A stretch of 62,048 bases of DNA from Alkaliphilus pronyensis (GTDB lineage: Bacteria; Bacillota; Clostridia; Peptostreptococcales; Natronincolaceae). The position numbers were made by a program, and so were the translations under genes. The stretch lies in assembly GCF_009017275.1 (NCBI RefSeq), contig NZ_WBZC01000008.1, positions 1-62,048 of the forward strand. Direction: 5' to 3'. The notes beneath the pieces were generated by a model. It worked only from the letters and a program-made list of their open reading frames with translations. It was not told the origin of the DNA and did no database searches. Shown here piece by piece: positions 34,616-42,832 of this stretch (positions within the stretch are counted from its first letter, which is position 1; each line of letters begins with the position of its first letter).

Positions 34616-36073
34616 TTAGTACTTCTTATCATCTATAACATCAATATATTCACAGCTACTATGGTTTAATCCTAATATTTCAATGCCCTGATTACTTAAG
34701 TCCCTTATATTATCTATAATTTCCTTACTAATAGCCTCACCTGGTATTAATATTGGTATGCCTGGGGGAAAAGGTATTACATATTCTCCACTTATATAGC
34801 CTTCGCTTTGCTCTATAGGTAGCGTAGTTTTCTTTCTATAATAGGCCTCTTTAGGGTTATAAACTATCTTTGAGTTAAATTGAAAAAATTTAGTTTGACC
34901 TTTTGCTTCTTTTCTCGTTAATTCTTCTGTTATTTTATGTATACCCTTATATAGCTGGTTAAAATCCTCCTCTTTATTTCCTATGCTTGAAATAGCCAAT
35001 GTGCCATAAAGGTTAGAAAGCTCCATTTGAATATTGTAATTATGCCTCAGCTTCTCCTCTATTTTATATCCGCTAATACTATATTCCCTATGTAAGCTAA
35101 TCCAAAGCTTTGTAGGATCTATTCCTTTAACAAAATTGCTTCCTACTGCTTCTTGCCCCAACACATTTAGTCCTTGTAGCTTCTGTAGCTTTTTCCTTAG
35201 TTGATAAATATTACATAAAAGCTCCTCCATTAATTGCTTCCCCTTAGTTTTGTATATCATTACAGTAAAATCTAAGGAGGCCATTAATAAATAGGAGGGA
35301 CTACTACTCTGATGTAATCTTAACATAAACCTTAATTTGTCTCTATCTATACGATTACCCTGTATATGAAGCATTGAACTTTGTGTAAGGGCGGGAAGAG
35401 TTTTATGTGTGCTTTGGACCACAGCATCGGCTCCACATTCTAAAGCAGTATTGGGTAATTGATTACTTAGTCCCAGATGGGCACCGTGGGCCTCATCTAC
35501 TAGTAGTATTTTATCATATTTATGTACTATATCTGATATTTTTTTTAAATCACAGGCAATTCCTTCATATGTAGGATATGTTATCACCACCGCCTTAATA
35601 TCGCTGTTTGCCCTAAGCAGCATTTCAACAGTGGTTGGAGATATTCCCAAGGCAATTCCCTGCTGAATATCGGTTTCAGGATATACATATACAGGCTCTA
35701 AATCACCTAAAAAAATACTATTAATAACCGATTGATGGCAGTTTCTATTAACTAATATTTTATCTCCTGGCTGGGTTGCCGCCATTATCATACTATATAT
35801 ACCAGCTGTGCTTCCATTTACAAGAAAAAAGGTCTCTTCACTTTTGAATACCTCGGCAGCTTTCTTCTGGGCCTCCATTATGCAGCCAGTGGCCTTAAAA
35901 AGATTATCACCTCCTGGGATCTCTGTTATATCAAGATTTAAAATAATATCTTTAAAGCCTTTATAATTATATTTATCGTAAACTGCAGCATTTTTATGAC
36001 CGGGTACGTGAAAGGATATAAGCTTTTGATTTTTTAGCTTTAAAAGCTGATCTATAATAGGCATGTGTTCCAT
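34616..36073 (-). CDS. Orn/Lys/Arg decarboxylase family (YaaO-like)
   Basis: 485 residues. PLP fold-type I enzyme paralogous to the gene at 7.2-8.7 kb but clearly diverged. Motifs: SFHVPGHKNAAVYDKY, TEIPGGDNLFKATG, FFLVNGSTAGIYSMIMAATQPGD, LLVDEAHGAHLG, VVQSTHKTLPALTQSSML with the PLP lysine, and IPFPPGIPILIPGEAIS. The presence of the EIPGGDN segment and its position before tmk mark it as the YaaO-type member. The true amino acid substrate has not been settled for this branch. The start ATG 36073 follows GGAGG. Confidence 0.88.
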   Translation of the reverse strand: MEHMPIIDQLLKLKNQKLISFHVPGHKNAAVYDKYNYKGFKDIILNLDITEIPGGDNLFKATGCIMEAQKKAAEVFKSEETFFLVNGSTAGIYSMIMAATQPGDKILVNRNCHQSVINSIFLGDLEPVYVYPETDIQQGIALGISPTTVEMLLRANSDIKAVVITYPTYEGIACDLKKISDIVHKYDKILLVDEAHGAHLGLSNQLPNTALECGADAVVQSTHKTLPALTQSSMLHIQGNRIDRDKLRFMLRLHQSSSPSYLLMASLDFTVMIYKTKGKQLMEELLCNIYQLRKKLQKLQGLNVLGQEAVGSNFVKGIDPTKLWISLHREYSISGYKIEEKLRHNYNIQMELSNLYGTLAISSIGNKEEDFNQLYKGIHKITEELTRKEAKGQTKFFQFNSKIVYNPKEAYYRKKTTLPIEQSEGYISGEYVIPFPPGIPILIPGEAISKEIIDNIRDLSNQGIEILGLNHSSCEYIDVIDDKKY

Positions 36074-36149
36074 ACTTTTCCTCCATATATTATTTGAATT
36101 TTTCCCAACTCATAATTGTTATTTATTTAAGTAAATATATAGCACTGCT

Positions 36150-36251
36150 ACTTCTTTAGCTGGAGATAAGGAGATAAGTGCCGCCAAGCTATAAAGTAAG
36201 TGGAACTAAAGTTCGAGTAGAGTAAAATACCATCTGAACTAAGTTACTTTA
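36150..36251 (-). repeat. Dispersed hairpin element, copy E (degenerate long form)
   Basis: Minus-strand reading begins TAAAGTAACTTAGTTCAGAT. It has a decayed first hairpin, then TAGTTCCACTTACTTTATAG and CTTGGCGGCACTTATCTCC, after which the GC-rich stem has lost pairing. It fills the middle of the 300-bp gap between the YaaO-like gene and the small HTH gene; the rest is AT-rich promoter DNA. Confidence 0.75.
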
Positions 36252-36379
36252 ATAATTAATAGCTTTATATACAAGTAAAATTTTACTAATTATAGGGATA
36301 AAAATTTTTGTATTTGTAATACTATTATTAGATTCTTTTTATTTTTTAAAATCCCTTTAATGTTAGGAAGGTGTTTTAT

Positions 36380-36553
36380 TTGAATAAACAAGTTAAAACC
36401 TTAAAAGATTTGCTTAAAACCTATGGAGATCAAAAGAGCGATACAGAAATTTCACAAATGTTAGGTATTTCTATTGATAAGGTTAAAAGCGAAAGAAGTA
36501 AAATTAATAAGGATAGCTTTAGGGATTTATTAAAAATTAACCATAATAAATAG
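36380..36553 (+). CDS. Small helix-turn-helix-like protein
   Basis: 57 residues: MNKQVKTLKDLLKTYGDQKS, then DTEISQMLGISIDKVKSERSKI, which has the spacing of a helix-turn-helix, and a short tail. It could be a small DNA-binding regulator, but no family is recognised. TTG 36380 is chosen because AGGAAGGTG lies six bases before it; an in-frame GTG at 36371 is too close to that site. It is convergent with gin, and the two share a terminator. Confidence 0.6.
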   Translation: MNKQVKTLKDLLKTYGDQKSDTEISQMLGISIDKVKSERSKINKDSFRDLLKINHNK

Positions 36554-36556
36554 TTG

Positions 36557-36580
36557 AAGGGACTACAGCTGTAGTCCCTT
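36557..36580. terminator. Bidirectional terminator between the HTH gene and gin
   Basis: A perfect palindrome with 12-bp arms (AAGGGACTACAG / CTGTAGTCCCTT). It overlaps the last codons of gin, which end at 36563. Confidence 0.75.
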
Positions 36581-36748
36581 TGCCCATAGTAATTTTATTT
36601 TTTCTTTAAATAAATTGTATTTGATATGATTTGGGTTTGTATTTGCAATTTTTCTTTCACATCGGTTACATATAAATGCATTTAATAGGGCTATTCCACT
36701 ACTATCCTGATGATTACAAATAAAACATTGAAGCTTTTCTTCCTTCAC
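36563..36748 (-). CDS. Gin (CsfB)-like sigma-factor inhibitor
   Basis: 61 residues with two Cys pairs, CFICNH near residue 8 and CNRCERKI near residue 27, separated by about 15 residues. After them comes YNLFKEKIKLLW, as in Gin proteins. Gin binds sigma-G (and sigma-E) in Bacillus and restricts its activity in the wrong compartment or time. In B. subtilis csfB is near yaaO, as here. The start ATG 36748 is preceded by GGTGGTG. I could not confirm a sigma-F promoter upstream. Confidence 0.8.
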   Translation of the reverse strand: MKEEKLQCFICNHQDSSGIALLNAFICNRCERKIANTNPNHIKYNLFKEKIKLLWAKGLQL

Positions 36749-36861
36749 ACCACCAGCTCCGTTTCTACATATGCTTTACCTATTATTATTTACCTATTTA
36801 TATTAGTTTATTCCTATATCTCGTACAATGTTATTAAAATATTTGGTGGATTTAAAGGGTG

Positions 36862-37362
36862 TTATTTTTTATTTTGTTTTATTTGTTTATATAGCTCTTT
36901 TCTTAGTGACTCATTTGGTTGAAAAACAAATCTGTATATCTGGTTGTTTCGCATAAATCTTCCTACGTAAATGTCTGATCCCGTGAACTTACAGGTTAAC
37001 CAATAGGTTTTTTTGTATTTTACCTTTTCCCTTGCCTCTTGTATTGGCTTAATCCAGTCTATATCATATATTTTTACATCTAAAACTCTATTTTCTCTTC
37101 TCCCTAGCTGCTTATTAAAAACAAGGTCATTTTCAATTAATATATATGTGTACTTAGCCAGCTTTCGGTTTATAATGTATGAGCATAGGGCAGCTGTTAA
37201 TATAAGTATTAGAATACTTGCTATCGCAGCCAAATTTTTAGGTAATAAATTGGTTAATTCCACAAGAAAGTTTATAGATAGAACAATACCCACAATATAT
37301 AGAATCAATCTCCATAATGGAGGTTGAGGTTCACTAGCTGTACAGCGAATTAAATTTGGCAT
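36862..37362 (-). CDS. Two-helix membrane protein of unknown function
   Basis: 166 residues. Two hydrophobic helices (about 18-38 and 45-66) are followed by a cytoplasmic domain of about 95 residues (YTYILIENDLVFNKQLGRRENRVLDVKIYDIDWIKPI...YWLTCKFTG...YRFVFQPNESLRKELY). The order of strands and final helix resembles small bacterial PH-like membrane proteins, but this is not certain. The start ATG 37362 has AGGAGG upstream. It stands alone, 110 bp from gin. Confidence 0.7.
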   Translation of the reverse strand: MPNLIRCTASEPQPPLWRLILYIVGIVLSINFLVELTNLLPKNLAAIASILILILTAALCSYIINRKLAKYTYILIENDLVFNKQLGRRENRVLDVKIYDIDWIKPIQEAREKVKYKKTYWLTCKFTGSDIYVGRFMRNNQIYRFVFQPNESLRKELYKQIKQNKK

Positions 37363-37471
37363 TTTCTATACCTCCTTATGGGATAAGACTTAATTAGCCC
37401 TAAGTAATCTTAAATTACTAACCAATAATATCACTAAAAGGATTATGTTTCAAGATAGTTCTTAATAAAAA

Positions 37472-37497
37472 AAATAGCCATTTTTATAGGGCTATTT
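37472..37497 (-). terminator. Terminator of the 62-residue membrane protein gene
   Basis: On the minus strand AAATAGCC-CTATAAAAAT-GGCTATTT runs into a T-rich stretch and overlaps the stop codon. Confidence 0.75.
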
Positions 37498-37680
37498 AAC
37501 AAGCTTTAGACGTTGTTTTATTGATACTTCCTTTATAGGCTCATGGTTATTTTGCTCTTTTTTAGGAAGGTGACTTAGTCTTACTTCTTCAATTGTTAAG
37601 CCATAGAGGATTAACATAAAATAGCCAATTGGTATAATTAGTATTACTAAAAACAGTATTGAAATTATATAATTAAACAT
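37492..37680 (-). CDS. Small single-helix membrane protein
   Basis: 62 residues. One long hydrophobic segment (IISILFLVILIIPIGYFMLILYGL) is followed by a charged C-terminus of about 35 residues (HLPKKEQNNHEPIKEVSIKQRLKLVK). No family is recognised. The start ATG 37680 follows GAGGAGG. A terminator at its end supports a real transcription unit. Confidence 0.65.
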   Translation of the reverse strand: MFNYIISILFLVILIIPIGYFMLILYGLTIEEVRLSHLPKKEQNNHEPIKEVSIKQRLKLVK

Positions 37681-37777
37681 TTTATTAGCCTCCTCTACAA
37701 AACAATATGTTGTTTTTTGTTAACATGTACTGTTATATTTAAGTCACATAATAATAAAATTCGTCGAAAAAATAAAA

Positions 37778-37804
37778 AATCCTTCCTTTTTTATAGGGAA
37801 GGAT
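37778..37804 (-). terminator. Terminator of the ThiF/MoeB gene
   Basis: On the minus strand ATCCTTCC-CTATAAAAA-GGAAGGAT is followed by TTTTTATTTTTT, about 80 bp beyond the stop codon. Confidence 0.85.
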
Positions 37805-37883
37805 GAAGAAAATTTTACAACCTATTACATTTGTAGCAGTTAAAAGCTGAAAATCGTATAAAAATAACGAAATTAGGGAATTT

Positions 37884-38903
37884 TTAGTAGCCTATATATC
37901 TTGAGTAAACTCCCATTGCCTCCTCTGTAGTTGAGGCATTCTTAATTATAGCTCTACCATCATCAAAAACCTTTATCTCATATCCCTCCACCTCAATGTT
38001 CAGTAAAAAGGGTGTTAGCTTCACCATAATTCCAGCACTGCTTAATCGCTTATGGAGTTCCTTAAGTGAAATCTTGCCCTTCCCACCGTGGGGATCAACC
38101 TGAAGGCTGTTATTTCCACACATATGTAGCACTTGCGGTTCTTTATCATCTAAATATTGATACATATTACTTTTACAGCATTTACACGCTTTTTTCTCTC
38201 TTAGTTCTATCCTTTCAAAGGTGTTTTCCCATAGATCAAAGTATACCATTTTGTTGTCCATTTCATTTTCTTTTCCAGCTAAATATTTAATGGCCTCATT
38301 TGCTTGTAGCATTCCCACCATTCCAGTTGTTGTATTTATAACGCCTGCTGTGTCACAGGTTGGAAATGTGCCTGCAGGTGGGGGAGCCTCTAGCATACAG
38401 CGAAAACATCCAGTTTTCCCAGGTATAAAGCTCTTTACTACACCAGTGCTGCCAATGGCACCCCCATATATCCATGGAATTTTACTTTTAAATGAAATAT
38501 CATTAATCAAAAACCTTGTTTTAAAGTTATCCGTACAATCTATTATAATGTGGATGTTTTCCACCATTTTTTCAATGGTAATACTGTTTACATCCTTAAT
38601 TATGGCTTCTACTTCTATTAAGCTGTTGACTTTTTTAAGCTTTGCTTTGGCTGCCTCTACCTTTGGTACGCTTTTTTCTGCGTCTAGTTCATCAAATAGA
38701 ATTTGTCTATGGAGATTACTTACTTCAACATAGTCTCTATCTACAATTCTTATAAACCCTACTCCTGTTCTAGCAAGACTATTGGCTACAACTGTTCCTA
38801 GAGCCCCACATCCAATAATTAATACTCTTCCCATATTTAGCTTTTCCTGTCCTGCCTTACCTATACCGTTGAAGTTAATTTGCTTAATATATCTTTCTTC
38901 CAA
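37884..38903 (-). CDS. ThiF/MoeB/HesA family adenylyltransferase
   Basis: About 339 residues, E1-like. The ATP site is VLIIGCGALGTVVANSLARTGVG and VDRDYVEVSNLHRQILF; CTDNFKTRFLIND and YGGAIGSTGVVKSFIPG follow. Two Cys pairs (CFRCMLEAPP; CKCC) form the zinc site, with CDTAGV between them. Residues about 265-339 form an additional C-terminal domain, as in many clostridial MoeB-like proteins. These enzymes adenylate the C-terminal Gly-Gly of ThiS or MoaD. No carrier gene is nearby, so the pathway (thiamine, molybdopterin or another sulfur carrier) is open. TTG 38903 is favoured by GGAG spacing; GTG 38912 is an alternative. Confidence 0.87.
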   Translation of the reverse strand: MEERYIKQINFNGIGKAGQEKLNMGRVLIIGCGALGTVVANSLARTGVGFIRIVDRDYVEVSNLHRQILFDELDAEKSVPKVEAAKAKLKKVNSLIEVEAIIKDVNSITIEKMVENIHIIIDCTDNFKTRFLINDISFKSKIPWIYGGAIGSTGVVKSFIPGKTGCFRCMLEAPPPAGTFPTCDTAGVINTTTGMVGMLQANEAIKYLAGKENEMDNKMVYFDLWENTFERIELREKKACKCCKSNMYQYLDDKEPQVLHMCGNNSLQVDPHGGKGKISLKELHKRLSSAGIMVKLTPFLLNIEVEGYEIKVFDDGRAIIKNASTTEEAMGVYSRYIGY

Positions 38904-39084
38904 AGTAATCACTCCAATATAATTTTAAGCTCCATTCGTATTCATGTAATGCTTCGATTTTTTTATCTGTTTTCCTCTATGCTTCTTCATATTATACTAT
39001 TATATTATTAATATAAGTGCAATTTTATAATAAAAATGGTAAAATATAATTTAAATATATGTCTAATGATGGGAGTAGCATTTT

Positions 39085-40095
39085 ATGAAAAAACTATTGG
39101 TTTTATTGGTGTTTTTGCTTATAATAGGCGCTTTAATTGTTATGCTTCCTGGTTATTTATCGGTGTCTTCCTTTGACGAACCTGTTGATATAGTAGTTGT
39201 AAATGGATCTACCTTAAACCATGTAGCTGAGCTTCTATATGAAGAAGGCGTTATTAAAAGCAGGCTTTGGTTTAAATATCGTGCTAAATCTGCTAATGTT
39301 GATAGAAGCATCAAACCAGGTAATTATACCTTATCTCCTAATATTACTATATCAGAAATATTTGATTTATTAAAAAAGGGGACCCCAGAAAAGCCTATTA
39401 TTTTAACTATACCTGAGGGCTATACCATATATCAAATAGCTGAAAAGGTTGAAGCTTTAAATCTAGCAACAGCTGAAGATTTTATAAAAGCTTCTGAAAA
39501 ATATTATGATGAGCATTTAGATTATTCTGCTGAAAACCTATACTTCAAGCTAGAAGGGTATCTTTACCCAGAAACTTACCATTTTTCTAATAAAAGTACT
39601 CCAGAAGATATTGTATACCGTTTAGCAAAAACAATGAAAAATGTTTTGACAGAAGAATATTTACAAAGAGCCTCTGAATTAGATTTAACTATTCATGAGG
39701 TTTTAACAATAGCCTCCATAATAGAACGTGAAGCCTTTCATGATGAAGAAAGAAGTAAAATAAGTGGAGTTATTCATAATCGACTAAGAATTAATATGCC
39801 ACTACAGGTGGATGCAACTGTGATATACGGACTAGGGGAGGGTATGGAGCATATAAATAGAGTCTACAATACCCACTTAGAGACACCTAACCCCTTTAAT
39901 ACTTATACAAATTTAGGTATTCCTCCAGGACCTATAGGGGCTCCTGGCAAAGCCTCTATACACGCTACACTATACCCCGAAGTACACGATTATTTTTATT
40001 ATGTATTGGGTGAAAATGGACATGTCTTTGGTAAAACCTATCAAGAGCATTTAAGGAATGTGGAAAGCTATAGAAAAATCTTAAATAGACAGTAA
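39085..40095 (+). CDS. mltG: Endolytic transglycosylase MltG
   Basis: MltG cleaves nascent glycan strands near the membrane and so ends their growth. 336 residues: one N-terminal membrane helix (about 2-22), a LysM-like subdomain (ILTIPEGYTIYQIAEKVE), and a YceG catalytic domain with TIASIIEREAFHDEERSKISGVIHNRL, in which the conserved Glu of the IIEREA motif is present. Later segments PLQVDATVIYGLG and LGIPPGPIGAPGKASIHATLYP are typical. The start ATG 39085 follows GGGAG. A single gene, divergent from the ThiF gene. Confidence 0.93.
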   Translation: MKKLLVLLVFLLIIGALIVMLPGYLSVSSFDEPVDIVVVNGSTLNHVAELLYEEGVIKSRLWFKYRAKSANVDRSIKPGNYTLSPNITISEIFDLLKKGTPEKPIILTIPEGYTIYQIAEKVEALNLATAEDFIKASEKYYDEHLDYSAENLYFKLEGYLYPETYHFSNKSTPEDIVYRLAKTMKNVLTEEYLQRASELDLTIHEVLTIASIIEREAFHDEERSKISGVIHNRLRINMPLQVDATVIYGLGEGMEHINRVYNTHLETPNPFNTYTNLGIPPGPIGAPGKASIHATLYPEVHDYFYYVLGENGHVFGKTYQEHLRNVESYRKILNRQ

Positions 40096-40121
40096 AAGGA
40101 GACCATAGGGGCCTCCTTTTA
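40093..40121. terminator. Terminator between mltG and hflC
   Basis: The inverted repeat AAAAGGAG / CCTCCTTTT has a ten-base interior and lies between convergent genes. Confidence 0.7.
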
Positions 40122-40129
40122 TATTGTGA

Positions 40130-41074
40130 CTATTGTCCTGTTAAATATTTTAAATATGGTGAGTTCATAGGAAATACAATTACTGTTTCTTCGTCTATAA
40201 CTGTCTTATATGATTCTAATGAGTTGAACATATTAAAAAACTCTGGGTCTTTGCCATAGGCTTCATTATATATTCGAGCTGCTTCTCTTTCTCCTTCAGC
40301 TACAATAGTTTTTGCTTCTGCTTCAGCCTTTGCCAGCATTTCTTCTACCTCTCTATCGGTTTCTGCTTGAATTTTTAAAGCCTCTGCATCACCCTGAGAT
40401 AAATACTGCTGTGCTGTACTTTTTCTTTCTGATATCATACGGTTATAAACTGATTGTTCATTTTCAGACGGTAGGTCTGTTCTTTTCATCTTTATATCTA
40501 TAACCTCTATTCCATTGTTATTACTTAATAATATCTCATTAACCTGATCCTTAACAATTGCGTCTATATCTCCACGCATGCTCTTTTTATGGTTAACAAT
40601 TTGCTCATATTCCATTTTACCAAGCTCTGTCCTTATATTAGAGTACACTATGTCTCCAAGTCTACTTTCTGCACCAGCTAAGGTTCTTAATGATTCTATA
40701 AGGGCCTTAGGATCAGTAATTCTCCATAATCCATAGTAGTCTACTTTAATTCTCTTTTTATCAAGGGTGTTTATTTCTGCTGGTGGAACATTATAAACAA
40801 GGGTGTGTTTGGGAAGTGTAGATACACTTTGTACTATTGGTAGTTTAAAGTTTAATCCTGGCTTATCTATAACCCTTACAATTTCTCCAAACTGTCTTAC
40901 TATTTTATACTGGTTTGCCTGAACTATAATTAGATTGTTTGCCATTAGCATTAAGGCAAAAGCTATGATTATAGTAGTTAAAAGTCCTTTTTTAGGGAAC
41001 TTAAACTGTGGTTTGGGGGTTTCGCCTGTCATTGTCTCATCATTCATGTTGATAACCTTTTTAAACCTAAACAT
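40130..41074 (-). CDS. hflC: HflC-type SPFH/band 7 protein
   Basis: 314 residues: an N-terminal cytoplasmic segment, one membrane helix (about 33-52), and an SPFH domain with YKIVRQFGEIVRVIDKPGLNFKLPIVQSV. A coiled-coil region rich in Ala/Glu follows (SAQQYLSQGDAEALKIQAETDREVEEMLAKAEAEAKTIVAEGEREAARIY). HflK and HflC form a large membrane cage around the protease FtsH in bacteria. It begins inside the stop of hflK (TAATG), with AGGAGGTGG in the hflK C-terminus as ribosome site. No ftsH gene is in this window. Confidence 0.88.
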   Translation of the reverse strand: MFRFKKVINMNDETMTGETPKPQFKFPKKGLLTTIIIAFALMLMANNLIIVQANQYKIVRQFGEIVRVIDKPGLNFKLPIVQSVSTLPKHTLVYNVPPAEINTLDKKRIKVDYYGLWRITDPKALIESLRTLAGAESRLGDIVYSNIRTELGKMEYEQIVNHKKSMRGDIDAIVKDQVNEILLSNNNGIEVIDIKMKRTDLPSENEQSVYNRMISERKSTAQQYLSQGDAEALKIQAETDREVEEMLAKAEAEAKTIVAEGEREAARIYNEAYGKDPEFFNMFNSLESYKTVIDEETVIVFPMNSPYLKYLTGQ

Positions 41075-42003
41075 TAGTTTCCACCTCCTTTAGTTAGTCC
41101 CTCTAATGGTAAATACTTTATAGTAGAGTTAGACTCTTCATCCATAATATATACCTTTGCATTGGGTAGAACCTGCTGTAGGGTTTCAATAGTAAGTCTT
41201 TGCTTAGTTATCTCCTTATTATTAACATACTCAGAGTAAATAGCATTAAACCTTGCAACATCTCCTCTTGCCTTTTCAATTTTAGCAACTTTTTCACCCT
41301 CTGCCCTACTTATTAGTGCATCCTTTGTACCTTCAGCAGTGTTAATTTTCTCATTTCTATATCTGTTTGCTTCATTTATCTTGGTTAATCTTTCTTCCCT
41401 TGCAGATGTAACAGTTTTGAAGGCATCACTTACCTCTTGGGTTGGTAAATCAACATCCTGTAGGTTTACGTTTACAATGGCTATCCCTATTTCATAGGCA
41501 TCAACTAGTTTAGTCAGATTATCCCTTACCTCATTCATAATATCTGTTCTTCCATCTGTTAATGCCTCATCCACTGTAGAACTGCCTATTACTCCCCTAA
41601 GTGATGAGGATGCTGCGTTGTATAGTATGTCAACTGGATCCTGTGTGTTAAATAAAAAGGCTACTGGATCAACAATTTTCCACTGTATTTCAAGATCTGC
41701 CATAATAATGTTTTCGTCACCTGTAATCATTTTAGCCTCATTCTCATGAACTTCGACTCCATCTCTAGTTTCTTCATAGCCAAATGTGAGTGAAAAGGTC
41801 TCTCTTGATAGCTTTCTTACCGATTGTATAGGATACGGTAGCTTAAACTTTAATCCTGGTGTCATCACCTCTGTGCTGGGTACGCCAAAGGTTGTTAATA
41901 CAGCATATTCAGCTTGGTCCACTGTATAAAAGCTGCTGGTTGCAACAAAAAAGCCTAGTGCAACAACAATGACAATTAGTACAGTTGCTAATTTCTTTTT
42001 CAT
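41074..42003 (-). CDS. hflK: HflK-type SPFH/band 7 protein
   Basis: 309 residues. One N-terminal membrane helix (about 5-25), SPFH domain YTVDQAEYAVLTTFGVPSTEVMTPGLKFKLPYPIQSVRKL, then ENIIMADLEIQWKIVDP, which is typical of HflK. A coiled coil follows (EERLTKINEANRYRNEKINTAEGTKDALISRAEGEKVAKIEKA), ending with a Gly-rich tail. First gene of the hflK-hflC operon; the start ATG 42003 follows AAGGAGGG. The assignment as HflK rather than HflC rests on gene order and the PYPIQSV segment. Confidence 0.88.
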   Translation of the reverse strand: MKKKLATVLIVIVVALGFFVATSSFYTVDQAEYAVLTTFGVPSTEVMTPGLKFKLPYPIQSVRKLSRETFSLTFGYEETRDGVEVHENEAKMITGDENIIMADLEIQWKIVDPVAFLFNTQDPVDILYNAASSSLRGVIGSSTVDEALTDGRTDIMNEVRDNLTKLVDAYEIGIAIVNVNLQDVDLPTQEVSDAFKTVTSAREERLTKINEANRYRNEKINTAEGTKDALISRAEGEKVAKIEKARGDVARFNAIYSEYVNNKEITKQRLTIETLQQVLPNAKVYIMDEESNSTIKYLPLEGLTKGGGN

Positions 42004-42149
42004 GTAAACCCTCCTTAATTATATTGCTTAGCAGGAATAATAATAGATTTATCTGCCTTGAGTAAAAACCATGTATTACAATTATATCCTTTTAATATGT
42101 ATATCTCAATATTTGTAATAATATTTAATAAAAAAATAATATATAGAAA

Positions 42150-42180
42150 GAGGACCTAGTAGTCTAGTACCAAGTCCTCC
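42150..42180 (-). terminator. Terminator of csoR-copZ
   Basis: On the minus strand AGGACTTG and the paired TAGGTCCT flank an imperfect stem and are followed by TTTC. It lies 17 bases beyond the copZ stop codon. Confidence 0.55.
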
Positions 42181-42196
42181 CATTGCTATTACTATT

Positions 42197-42412
42197 TTAA
42201 ATGTTTTCAATATCTAATGGCTCGTATCCAGCTTCTGCAACTGCTAGCTTAAGCCTGTTATCGGAAACATCTTTGGTTAACTCCACAAGGGCACTTTTAT
42301 CTAGTAGGTCTACTACAACTTCCTTTACACCTTCTATTTCCAGTAGCTCTTCCTTAACATGATTAGCACAGTGACTACAGCTCATTCCATCTATTTTTAG
42401 CTTCTTTTTCAA
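42197..42412 (-). CDS. copZ: Copper chaperone CopZ-like HMA protein
   Basis: 71 residues, a single heavy-metal-associated domain with the metal motif GMSCSHC at residues 9-15 and a conserved YEPLDIEN end. It is predicted to bind Cu(I) in the cytoplasm and pass it to a P-type ATPase. It lies 44 bp downstream of csoR and should be co-regulated. No copA gene is in this window, so its ATPase partner must be elsewhere. Confidence 0.9.
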   Translation of the reverse strand: MKKKLKIDGMSCSHCANHVKEELLEIEGVKEVVVDLLDKSALVELTKDVSDNRLKLAVAEAGYEPLDIENI

Positions 42413-42455
42413 TATTCCTCACTCCTAACATATTTACACATCATGTAAAGCTTGT

Positions 42456-42749
42456 CTATTTAATGAGCTTTTTAATGGTTTTTAATACTTCATCCACCAC
42501 TTCTTCGTCTCCATTTTTAAGCTGCTGTTTTATACAGTTTTTAATATGTCCTTCTAAGAGTATTAGCTCAATAGAGCTTAAAGCAGACCTAGAGGCCTCT
42601 ATCTGATTAATAACATCATCACAGTAGGTTCCCCTCTCAATCATATTCTTTATTCCTCTTATTTGACCTTCTATTCTATTTAGTCTATCTATTATAGATT
42701 TTTGTATTTTTAATGATTCCTCAGTTGGTTTTTTTACGTTTTCTTCCAC
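42456..42749 (-). CDS. csoR: CsoR family copper-sensing repressor
   Basis: 97-residue all-helical repressor of the CsoR/RcnR family. The N-terminal ligand is in RGTYCDDVINQI; HIKNC supplies the His and Cys that complete the Cu(I) site (C-H-C pattern). DRLNRIEGQIRGIKNMIE is the DNA-binding helix region. It leads the csoR-copZ pair. The start is GTG 42749, with GAGGTGATGG upstream. The operator directly upstream indicates autoregulation. Confidence 0.92.
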   Translation of the reverse strand: MEENVKKPTEESLKIQKSIIDRLNRIEGQIRGIKNMIERGTYCDDVINQIEASRSALSSIELILLEGHIKNCIKQQLKNGDEEVVDEVLKTIKKLIK

Positions 42750-42776
42750 TATCCATCACCTCTATATATAGGTTAC

Positions 42777-42799
42777 CATACCCCCCTACCCTATGTAAA
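42777..42799 (-). promoter_or_regulatory. Candidate CsoR operator within the csoR promoter
   Basis: The minus strand reads TTTACATAGGGTAGGGGG followed by GTATG. The CATAGGGTA...GGGGTATG arrangement, with a G-tract flanked by AT inverted ends, fits the known CsoR operator type. TTTACA may be the -35 element, so a repressor bound here would cover the core promoter. It is 28 bp upstream of the GTG start. The pattern is seen; binding is inferred. Confidence 0.6.
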
Positions 42800-42832
42800 G
42801 CCAGCTATGATTCCCTTTTTGCATATCGGTTG

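Noticed and set aside
38221-38733. 170-residue open frame on the plus strand
   Set aside because: Antisense to the ThiF/MoeB gene; Ser/Phe-rich composition typical of reversed coding DNA.
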